This document shows, piece by piece, positions 1 to 6,788 of a stretch of DNA of 19,883 nucleotides. The notes below the pieces were generated by a model. That model saw nothing but the letters and a program-made list of their open reading frames with translations, made no database searches and was not told where the DNA came from. The stretch comes from Phycisphaerales bacterium (GTDB lineage: Bacteria; Planctomycetota; Phycisphaerae; Phycisphaerales; SM1A02): NCBI GenBank assembly GCA_029243925.1, contig JAQWRC010000114.1, forward strand, positions 1 to 19,883, in the 5' to 3' direction. How positions within the stretch are numbered: the stretch's first letter is position 1; every line of letters starts with the position of its first letter. Both the position numbers and the translations under genes were made by a program.

Positions 1-1201
1 CCCAGGCGAAGAATGCAAGAATTCCAAACAACGAAACAACCGTCCACGGACGGTTGTTTTGTGCGCCAACCAACAGTCGTCGACCATTGAGCACAAGCAA
101 TGCAAGTGCAAGCATCGGGAGAAAGAACGCGCCAAGCATTGCGTATGCCTTCTGCACCGATGCAAAGCCAATGCCCGCCTGCAGCATCGGGACCGTAGCC
201 AACACCAGCAGAAATCCGCGATACAGCCATGTTGAACCAAGTCGGTCCGCAGAAATCGGCGGAAGCCCCCAAAGCGAACGTGTTGCATCGGCGAACAGCA
301 GGGGGATCGACTGCCACACGCCCAACAGACTGCTGACAATGGCTGCCCATGCGCCAACCAGAAACACGATGGCGCCAGCGGGTCCGAGCGCGACGTGGAG
401 TTGATTGGACAACGCAAGCAGCAGCCCGGTGCCCTTGCCCTCAATCTCGACTCCGCTTGCGATCACCAGCATTGCAATGCCAAAGAGTGCGGTGAACGCA
501 TACGCAACCAACAGGTCCACTCGACAGGTCGGAAGTGATTGCAGGTCAGACCGTCCCGACTGCCGCATCCAGTATCCATAGCACAGCACGGTCACCGTGC
601 CACCAACACCACCAATCAAAGCGATCGTCCAATCAAAGGGTTCACCTGCGCCGGGGGAACTGGGAGCAAGTCCGCGTGCCGCCGCTGCCCAGTCCGGGCC
701 AAGAAGCAGCGCAGTCAGGCATACCGTGACGAACATGATCACGATTCCACACGCCATGACGCGTTCAAACAGTCTGAAGCTTCCAAACAGCACAAGTATG
801 GTTGCGATCGCGCTCCCGACTCCGCCCCAGAGCAAGGTGGCCACCTCTGGATCACCGGGCCAGCCCACGATGGAATGTGTTGCAACTCCAGTTGCCGCGA
901 TCAATGCTCCGCCGACGACAAACGTGAACGGCAGCAGATACAACAGAAAGATCAGAAGAGCCCAACGCCCAACGTGCCGTGAAACGCCTTCAAGCAATGT
1001 TGTACCCGTGGCCAACTGCCATCGCGCCAGCCCTTCATTCAGCACGAATTTCATCAGTGCGCCGATGACGATCGCCCACAGAACAGTCATGCCAAGCTTT
1101 GAACCGGCAAATCCGGCTGTCGCAAGATCCCCCGCGCCAACGCCGGTTGCGGCAATCAGCAGCCCGGGTCCAAATCGCTGCAGCAGTGAACGGCCCTTCA
1201 C
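1..1201 (-). CDS. NRAMP-family membrane transporter, non-canonical, C-terminus cut off by window edge
   Basis: I translated this reading frame directly; it is open over about 400 codons to the window edge and lacks an ATG. It encodes a strongly hydrophobic protein with about ten membrane segments. The N-terminus contains GPGLLIAATGVGAGDLATA (from about residue 11) and later NEGLARWQLATGTTLLEG, typical of bacterial NRAMP (SLC11) relatives. In true Mn/Fe NRAMPs the first helix carries DPGN and the sixth carries MPH; here these align with GAGD and TVL, so the known metal ligands are missing. The substrate is therefore unknown; a metal role should not be assumed. The likely start is GTG at 1201, 4 bases after the thiolase stop, giving MKGRSLLQRFGPG; an in-frame TTG at 1216 would overlap the thiolase. 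An in-frame stop lies just upstream of that TTG. The gene probably shares a transcript with the thiolase. Family membership is fairly sure; function is not. Confidence 0.8.
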   Translation of the reverse strand, partial: MKGRSLLQRFGPGLLIAATGVGAGDLATAGFAGSKLGMTVLWAIVIGALMKFVLNEGLARWQLATGTTLLEGVSRHVGRWALLIFLLYLLPFTFVVGGALIAATGVATHSIVGWPGDPEVATLLWGGVGSAIATILVLFGSFRLFERVMACGIVIMFVTVCLTALLLGPDWAAAARGLAPSSPGAGEPFDWTIALIGGVGGTVTVLCYGYWMRQSGRSDLQSLPTCRVDLLVAYAFTALFGIAMLVIASGVEIEGKGTGLLLALSNQLHVALGPAGAIVFLVGAWAAIVSSLLGVWQSIPLLFADATRSLWGLPPISADRLGSTWLYRGFLLVLATVPMLQAGIGFASVQKAYAMLGAFFLPMLALALLVLNGRRLLVGAQNNRPWTVVSLFGILAFFAW

Positions 1202-1205
1202 CGGC

Positions 1206-2378
1206 TCAACATTCAATCAACATCGAAACCGCGTTGCCGCCGCCAAGACACAAACTCGCAATGCCTCGCTTGGCGCCGGTCCGACGCATCTGGTGAACCA
1301 ACGTAGTCAGGACACGGGCGCCAGACGCACCGATCGGGTGACCCAAGGCCATCCCTCCGCCACAAATGTTCACCTTGTCTTCACTGAGGCCCAACTCGCC
1401 TATGTTCGCAAGCGCTTGAGCAGCGAATGCCTCGTTGAGTTCAAAGAGATCAATGTCATCGACAGTCAGATCATGTCGTGCAAGCAGAGCTGCGATCCCT
1501 TGTGCAGGAGCGTCAAAGATCTCCTTGGGCGCAACTCCAGTCGTGTTGGAACCGATGATTCGAGCCAGTGGCTCCAGGCCCAGTTCTGCCGCCTTCTCGG
1601 CAGAGGCAATGACCAGTGCCGCTGCACCGTCACTGATCTGCGATGCGTTTCCAGCGGTGACAACACCGTCCTTGGTAAAGGAGGGTCGAAGCTTCGCGAG
1701 ACCTTCAGCTGTGGTATCGGCTCGTATGCCTTCATCCTGCGTGATGTCCTGCTTCTGCTTGATGGCAGATGCCTCAAGGGACACGATCTCATCACCAAAC
1801 CAACCTGCCTCGGTCGCGGCTGCAGCCCGCTGATGGGATTGGGCGGAAAATCGATCTTGCTCCTCACGAGTGATCCCGTGCTTGGCCGCAATGTGCTCGG
1901 CGGCGAACCCCATTCCCCAATCTTCAAATGCACACGTCAGTCCATCGTGGGCCATGTGATCAACCAGGGAAGCGTCACCAAACTTCACGCCACTTCGAAC
2001 ACTGGCAAGGTGAGGGGCTTGAGTCATGTTTTCAAAGCCTCCGGCCACCACGATGTGGTTGTCGCCGGCTCGAATCGACTGATCCGCAAGCATGACCGCT
2101 TGCAGACCGCTTCCACAGACCTTGTTGATCGTCTGCGCACTCAGCGATTCGGGCAGGCCAGCTTTCAGTCCGGCCTGGCGTGCAGGATTCTGCCCCAGAC
2201 TGGCCTGAAGTACGCAACCCATGATGCATTCATCAACATGATCCGCTGCACCGGGGGCGGCGCTGAGGGCAGCCTCCAGTGCCCAGGCTCCCAGCTGAGG
2301 GCTCGGCACGCGGCTGTAACTGCCGAAAAATCGGCCGATCGGGGTTCGTTTGGCGGAAAGAATGACGGCACCGGACAT
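1206..2378 (-). CDS. Thiolase (acetyl-CoA C-acetyltransferase type)
   Basis: This 390-residue protein has the usual length of a type II thiolase, a cytosolic enzyme that condenses two acetyl-CoA to acetoacetyl-CoA or cleaves 3-ketoacyl-CoA. The N-terminus AVILSAKRTPIGRFFGS is classic for the family. Catalytic residues are all visible: nucleophile Cys88 in INKVCGSGLQAV, NEAFAAQ, His347 in GHPIGASGAR and Cys377 in CLGGGNA. The open frame extends far upstream, but the start at 2378 fits the family and has a GGAG box 8 bases before it (complement of 2387-2390). The upstream extension runs antisense to the fructose bisphosphatase gene and is not protein-like. The transporter gene follows after 4 bases on the same strand. 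Whether it serves biosynthesis (acetoacetyl-CoA, polyhydroxyalkanoate) or degradation cannot be told; no reductase or transferase partner is adjacent. Confidence 0.95.
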   Translation of the reverse strand: MSGAVILSAKRTPIGRFFGSYSRVPSPQLGAWALEAALSAAPGAADHVDECIMGCVLQASLGQNPARQAGLKAGLPESLSAQTINKVCGSGLQAVMLADQSIRAGDNHIVVAGGFENMTQAPHLASVRSGVKFGDASLVDHMAHDGLTCAFEDWGMGFAAEHIAAKHGITREEQDRFSAQSHQRAAAATEAGWFGDEIVSLEASAIKQKQDITQDEGIRADTTAEGLAKLRPSFTKDGVVTAGNASQISDGAAALVIASAEKAAELGLEPLARIIGSNTTGVAPKEIFDAPAQGIAALLARHDLTVDDIDLFELNEAFAAQALANIGELGLSEDKVNICGGGMALGHPIGASGARVLTTLVHQMRRTGAKRGIASLCLGGGNAVSMLIEC

Positions 2379-2435
2379 GTGCAGTACTCCGTGGGCGGCA
2401 ATGGCCATTGCGGGGTGATCTTGGGGGTCGTTCGC

Positions 2436-2460
2436 TACAATCCTCTTCCCGGAGACCGGG
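2436..2460 (+). promoter_or_regulatory. Tentative -10 box and small inverted repeat between thiolase and fbp
   Basis: The 105-base gap between the divergent thiolase and fbp genes contains TACAAT at 2436-2441, a good match to a bacterial -10 box about 43 bases before the fbp ATG. It is followed by a perfect 5-bp inverted repeat, CCCGG-AGA-CCGGG (2448-2460), at the expected start of the transcript. No convincing -35 box lies at 16-18 bases upstream. This is a weak prediction based only on consensus. Confidence 0.25.
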
Positions 2461-2483
2461 TCGGGGACGTCGCATCCTAGCCG

Positions 2484-3539
2484 ATGCCCTACGACCTGTC
2501 CCGCTACCGAGGCCTGCAGAACATCATGCCTGATACAAACCCAATCCCTGAACTTGCCGGCGACAACCTGACCTCTCTGCAAAGTCACATTCTGGCTGAG
2601 GAGCGACGATACCCGGGAGCAACAGGTGATTTTTCCTGGATCCTCTCGGCCATTGCCCTGGCCACTAAAACCATTGCCAACAAGGTGCGCCGAGCCCGAA
2701 TCGATGACGTGCTCGGTGACTTTGGGGACAACCGCAATGTCCACGAAGAGCAGCAGCAGAAACTTGATGTCATTGCCAATGAGATCATCAAAGCCTGCCT
2801 TGGTGCTCGTGCAAACATCGGTGCACTCGTCTCGGAAGAGGATGAGGAGCCAACCGTGCTTCGAACGCACGCTGATGGCGGCCGATACGCCGTTCTCTTC
2901 GACCCGCTTGATGGTTCATCAAATCTCGATTTCTCGGTCGGAGTGGGCACGATCTTCAGCATCATCAGGCTTGAAGATGGTCACGCCACCGGTGGAGAGC
3001 AGGCGGTGTTGCGCAAGGGCGCCCGTCAGGTTGCTGCCGGATACGTTCTCTACGGCTCTTCGACCGTCTTCGTGCTGACGACGGGCAACGGGGTCGACAT
3101 GTTCGTACTGGATCAGTCCATCGGCGCGTACGTGCTCGTCAAATCAAAGCTCAAAATCCCCGACGGTACGAAGATCTACTCCATCAACGAGGCATACACG
3201 CAACGATTCCCCCAGGATATCCGCGAGTATCTCGCTTGGGCGCATGAAACGAACTACACGAGCCGATACATCGGTTCAATGGTTGCGGATGTGCACCGGA
3301 CGCTCCTCAAGGGCGGCGTATTCCTCTATCCACCAACCAACGACCGGGCAGAGGGCAAGCTACGACTGCTCTATGAAGCCAACCCGATGGCCATGGTCAT
3401 CGAAGAAGCTGGGGGCCGCGCCATTGCACGCGGTCGCCGCATTCTCGACATTGTTCCAGAGAGCCTGCATCAGAGAACGCCTGTGATTCTCGGTGGAGCT
3501 GAAGAGGTCGACCACGTCGAGCGATTTCTCAACCCCTGA
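2484..3539 (+). CDS. fbp: Class I fructose-1,6-bisphosphatase
   Basis: The protein hydrolyses fructose 1,6-bisphosphate to fructose 6-phosphate, the committed step of gluconeogenesis (also used in sugar-phosphate regeneration), in the cytosol. It shows the metal-binding signature DPLDGSSN (residues 140-147 of 351), an upstream acidic run VSEEDEEP supplying further metal ligands, and the class I active-site signature KLRLLYEANPMA near residue 295. ATGDFSWILSAIALATKTIA near the N-terminus is also family-typical. Two starts are possible: ATG at 2484 (351 residues) and ATG at 2526 (337 residues, MPDTNPIPEL), the latter closer to usual family length. Neither has a strong ribosome-binding site, so the start is uncertain. 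The next gene begins 12 bases after the stop, suggesting an operon with the PrpD-like protein and the porin. Confidence 0.95.
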   Translation: MPYDLSRYRGLQNIMPDTNPIPELAGDNLTSLQSHILAEERRYPGATGDFSWILSAIALATKTIANKVRRARIDDVLGDFGDNRNVHEEQQQKLDVIANEIIKACLGARANIGALVSEEDEEPTVLRTHADGGRYAVLFDPLDGSSNLDFSVGVGTIFSIIRLEDGHATGGEQAVLRKGARQVAAGYVLYGSSTVFVLTTGNGVDMFVLDQSIGAYVLVKSKLKIPDGTKIYSINEAYTQRFPQDIREYLAWAHETNYTSRYIGSMVADVHRTLLKGGVFLYPPTNDRAEGKLRLLYEANPMAMVIEEAGGRAIARGRRILDIVPESLHQRTPVILGGAEEVDHVERFLNP

Positions 3540-3551
3540 ACCGGACCCCCC

Positions 3552-5114
3552 ATGACATTGACTGATACCGATACCCACATCACGCTGCCGCGCAACTCAA
3601 ATCAAGCACTCGGAATTGCGCAGTTCGCCTGCGATTTCATGGCATCAAGAATCGGTGAGCCGGCAGACGATGTCCTCCATCGAACAACCATGTTCTTTAC
3701 GGACAGCGTACTGTGTGGACTCTCCGCGTTGGCGTGCCGAACCAACGCGCCAACGGTGCTGCGTGAAGAGGCGCTGACCTATCCCGATGCACACGGAGCA
3801 CGATGCTTCGGTTCGATGGAACGCGTGTCCCCCGAAAAAGCAATTGCCGCCAACGCGTCGGCGGTTCGTGAATGGGACAGCAACGGAACAAACTTCGGAT
3901 TCAACCCCAAGCTTGGACACACGGCTGGCGAGTTTGGACACAACGATTTCTACGCCGTTCCCGTCGCTGCCGCCCAGATCATGAATCTTGATGGATCGGC
4001 AGCGTTGCGTGGAATGGTCTGCCTGGATGAAATTCGGGGACGTCTGGCTGAAGTCTTTTCATTGAAGACCTACAAGATCGATCATGTCGTTCATGGCGCC
4101 ATCGCTTCCGCTGCCGTCTATGGTGCAATGCTTGGTGCAACTCCGGAGCAGATCGAATCCGCAATCGGCATGGTCGTCGCACACTACACACCGTGGCGGG
4201 CAATCCGAGCTGGCCACCAGCTTTCCGATTCAAAGGGTGCGTCTGCCGCGATCAGCACCGAAGTCGCCATTCTGTCCATGCGACGATCCATGCGTGGATT
4301 CGTCGGACCAGCCGACATCTTCCGAAACCCCGAAGCCATCTGGAGGCAGTTTGAGCCGACTGACGGTGACAGCCCATTTGATCTCGTCCTCGCCCACAGT
4401 GGCAGTGACTTTGCCGTCATGGGCATGCACTTCAAGCTCGGGCTCTATGAGCATCAATCTGCTGGGGCGCTGCAAGGTTTGATCGACCTTCTCTCAGCCA
4501 ACCCGGAGATTCTCGAATCTCCCGAGCAACTCAAACGCATTCACATCACTGCGTATGAACCTGCGTATGGAATCATCGGAGATCCCGCCAAGCGTGATCC
4601 GCACACAAGACAATCAGCTGATCACTCGATGGTCTACATCGTTTCAACCATGCTGCGCAAGGCGTATGAGCTTGCTGCAACGAATGGAGGCGGCTCCATC
4701 GCCGATGGGAACGATGCGTGGTGGACAACGCTCATGCTTGCTCCAGTGGACTATGGTCGAGAGGCCATCGTGAACGAAGAGACGCGTCGACTGATGGGAT
4801 GCATCGAGTTCGAGCATGGGGGTGCGGAATATGATGATCGCTACCCGGATGGAATCCCGACCTCACTGCGAATCGAACTCCAGGATGGGCGATTGCTTGA
4901 CAGCGGATTTGTCATGTATCCATCAGGACACGCGCGAAACACAACGTGCGATCTTGAGCACATCCTGGACTACAAGTCCGCGTTGCTCGGCGCACTCGCC
5001 ATGAACGACCCAACTGAACTTACCGATCGGTGCAACTCTGTTGGCTCGCTGAGCGCAGAACAACTGCATTCACTTCTGGATTGCACCATCGTGCTTCGTG
5101 ACCCCATCGATTGA
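3552..5114 (+). CDS. MmgE/PrpD family protein (2-methylcitrate dehydratase-like)
   Basis: This 520-residue protein belongs to the MmgE/PrpD family, which includes 2-methylcitrate dehydratase and cis-aconitate decarboxylase. Family landmarks are seen in order: Asp109 in REWDSNGT, His123 and His130 in LGHTAGEFGHND, His181 in VVHGAIASA, Lys228 in SDSKGASAA, Lys295/His301 in FKLGLYEHQSA, and His358 in ADHSMVYIV. These positions match the conserved Asp, His and Lys active-site residues of the family, so the protein is probably an active lyase. The exact substrate cannot be read from sequence; no methylcitrate synthase (PrpC) or methylisocitrate lyase (PrpB) is nearby. It lies 12 bases after fbp and 12 bases before the porin gene, so all three are probably cotranscribed. 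No strong ribosome-binding site precedes its ATG, consistent with translation coupled to fbp. Confidence 0.88.
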   Translation: MTLTDTDTHITLPRNSNQALGIAQFACDFMASRIGEPADDVLHRTTMFFTDSVLCGLSALACRTNAPTVLREEALTYPDAHGARCFGSMERVSPEKAIAANASAVREWDSNGTNFGFNPKLGHTAGEFGHNDFYAVPVAAAQIMNLDGSAALRGMVCLDEIRGRLAEVFSLKTYKIDHVVHGAIASAAVYGAMLGATPEQIESAIGMVVAHYTPWRAIRAGHQLSDSKGASAAISTEVAILSMRRSMRGFVGPADIFRNPEAIWRQFEPTDGDSPFDLVLAHSGSDFAVMGMHFKLGLYEHQSAGALQGLIDLLSANPEILESPEQLKRIHITAYEPAYGIIGDPAKRDPHTRQSADHSMVYIVSTMLRKAYELAATNGGGSIADGNDAWWTTLMLAPVDYGREAIVNEETRRLMGCIEFEHGGAEYDDRYPDGIPTSLRIELQDGRLLDSGFVMYPSGHARNTTCDLEHILDYKSALLGALAMNDPTELTDRCNSVGSLSAEQLHSLLDCTIVLRDPID

Positions 5115-5126
5115 CCGGATGATCTT

Positions 5127-6512
5127 GTGCAAGTTCACCTTCATATCCCGCTCCTGACGTCAGTGGTCTGCGCAGGCTTCGCCTTCGCCGGTCAGGACGC
5201 TGAACCAGAAGCAGACACTCCGGCCGCTGCGCCTCCGGCATCCAGCACCGTGCACTCCCCGTATCCGCGTTCATACCACTTTAGTAACAGTGGGCCACTT
5301 GTCATCGTGGACCCAGACAACAACAAACCCCCAATCGGTGATACCGATGCGGCCCTGTACAGCGATCAAGCTCCGGTGCAAATGGCGCCAAAGGACTATC
5401 TCTTTCCACCCGATCAGGACCCGTTCGCATTTCTTGAACAGGGCACGATGTTTGTTCGATCGCTGGCTGCGAAACTGAACTTTTCCTTCATGCCACAGAT
5501 GATCTATACCTATCAACACGCAACCAACGTGCTGCCGGACAGTGATCATGGCTACTCCTACATCTATACGAACATCAATGGCGCAATGCCGGTTGACATC
5601 ACCGCCGATGATCCCAGTGGGCACTTTGTCTACAACATCCAGGGAAACAGCGGGCTTGGAACTCCAACCACCCCGTTCATCGAGGAAGCGGTGGGTTCGC
5701 CCTATTTTCTGAACAACGTACTCACCGGGGGGCGATTGAGCCTGAAGAAGCTCTGGTGGCGCCAGGAGTTCTTCGATGAGAAGCTTACGCTCAACATCGG
5801 CAAACTGTATTACGCCAACTTCTTCGATCTCAACAAGGGTGCGCAGAATCCTGCTGATCAGTTTCTCGCTGCACAGCTGACAAACAACACTGCGGTTCCG
5901 TATGCCTCGTATGGTGCCGGCGTTGTCGGGAATTGGAACTTCGACAAAAAGACATATGTGCGAGCAGGCACGATGAATGCACTGTCATCCGGACGTGCGT
6001 CGGGATTCGAAAAACTCGATGAGGGGAAGCTGTTCTCAATGGCGCAGTTTGGCTGGACACCAGACCTGACCATAAGTGATGAAGCCCTGCAGGGTCACTA
6101 CCGGGGATTTGTGTGGTACTCCAACAACGACATCGACTACGACGACGATGGATGGGGGGTAGGCATCAGCTTCGATCAGGAGCTTGGTGGCGGGCTCGTC
6201 GGCTTCCTCCGGTGGGGGTGGGCTGAAGATGGCGCGGCACCCGCAACGATGTGCTGGTCCGGCGGGTGCGTGCTCAATGGCATCATGGGACGCAAGGCGG
6301 ATGGCATTGGGCTTGGAATCACGCTGACCGATCTGGCCAACTCGGGAACACAAGGTGGGGACAGCTGGGAAACAATCGTCGAAGCATTCTGGCGCATTCA
6401 AGCAACCAGGACCATGCAGTTCGGTCCGAATATCCAGTACTTCTCCAGCGGTGAATCTGATGGTGTCAGCGACACCTGGATCTGGGGACTTCGCTGCACC
6501 TGGAACTTCTGA
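5127..6512 (+). CDS. OprB-like carbohydrate porin, outer membrane beta-barrel
   Basis: The 461-residue product has an N-terminal signal-peptide-like stretch (hydrophobic LLTSVVCAGFAFAG, probable cleavage after AFA), a Pro/Ala/Glu-rich linker, and then alternating beta-strand sequence ending in WNF. A terminal phenylalanine is typical of outer-membrane barrels. The segments LTLNIGKLYYANFFDLN and later GGGLVGFLRWGWAEDG resemble OprB family strands, in which the barrel forms a sugar-selective channel. The start is GTG at 5127; an in-frame stop lies 15 bases upstream (5112-5114, also the stop position of the preceding gene), so no longer form is possible. The signal n-region lacks Lys/Arg, which is unusual. 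It follows the PrpD-like gene after 12 bases. Its stop touches the stop of the convergent 91-residue gene with no bases between. Family assignment is moderately sure; the transported substrate is unknown. Confidence 0.78.
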   Translation: MQVHLHIPLLTSVVCAGFAFAGQDAEPEADTPAAAPPASSTVHSPYPRSYHFSNSGPLVIVDPDNNKPPIGDTDAALYSDQAPVQMAPKDYLFPPDQDPFAFLEQGTMFVRSLAAKLNFSFMPQMIYTYQHATNVLPDSDHGYSYIYTNINGAMPVDITADDPSGHFVYNIQGNSGLGTPTTPFIEEAVGSPYFLNNVLTGGRLSLKKLWWRQEFFDEKLTLNIGKLYYANFFDLNKGAQNPADQFLAAQLTNNTAVPYASYGAGVVGNWNFDKKTYVRAGTMNALSSGRASGFEKLDEGKLFSMAQFGWTPDLTISDEALQGHYRGFVWYSNNDIDYDDDGWGVGISFDQELGGGLVGFLRWGWAEDGAAPATMCWSGGCVLNGIMGRKADGIGLGITLTDLANSGTQGGDSWETIVEAFWRIQATRTMQFGPNIQYFSSGESDGVSDTWIWGLRCTWNF

Positions 6513-6788
6513 TCATTCTTCTTCGGAGGAAGCGTGAACGGATGGCGTTTCGTCGATGACTGCATGTATGTTCACCCAGACGAATATCAGCAGCGCAACA
6601 AGAAATCCAATCAGTCCCAGCCACGTCCACAACGTACCGCCACCAAGCGCCATCGCAACGCAGCCGCATACTCCGACCAGTGCCAGCGCCCCGGTGCGAA
6701 TGGGATATGCACTGCGGCCGACGCCCTGTGCTCCCCACTCTGATTCTGGACGCAACAAGCCAAGTTTCTGAAGATCGGAAACACTCAT
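6513..6788 (-). CDS. Small membrane protein, unknown function, coupled to permease
   Basis: This 91-residue protein has a soluble N-terminal part (MSVSDLQKLGLLRPESEWG), two predicted transmembrane helices (about residues 32-50 and 53-75) joined by a short glycine-rich turn, and an acidic tail ending SSEEE. Its ATG overlaps the stop codon of the amino-acid permease gene in an ATGA arrangement, which strongly implies cotranscription and coupled translation. I do not recognise the family. By position it could be an accessory subunit or a stability partner of the permease, but that is inference. It ends directly against the convergent porin gene. Confidence 0.75.
   Translation of the reverse strand: MSVSDLQKLGLLRPESEWGAQGVGRSAYPIRTGALALVGVCGCVAMALGGGTLWTWLGLIGFLVALLIFVWVNIHAVIDETPSVHASSEEE

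Noticed and set aside
597..2480. A 627-codon open frame on the plus strand opposite the thiolase and transporter genes.
   Set aside because: It is antisense to a thiolase with all catalytic motifs and to an NRAMP-like protein. Its translation is rich in Ser, Arg and Pro without any recognisable domain, as expected from a shadow frame in GC-rich DNA.
2379..2870. A 164-residue N-terminal extension of the thiolase frame.
   Set aside because: It runs antisense through the 5' part of fbp, and the family N-terminus begins exactly at the ATG at 2378, which has a GGAG box.
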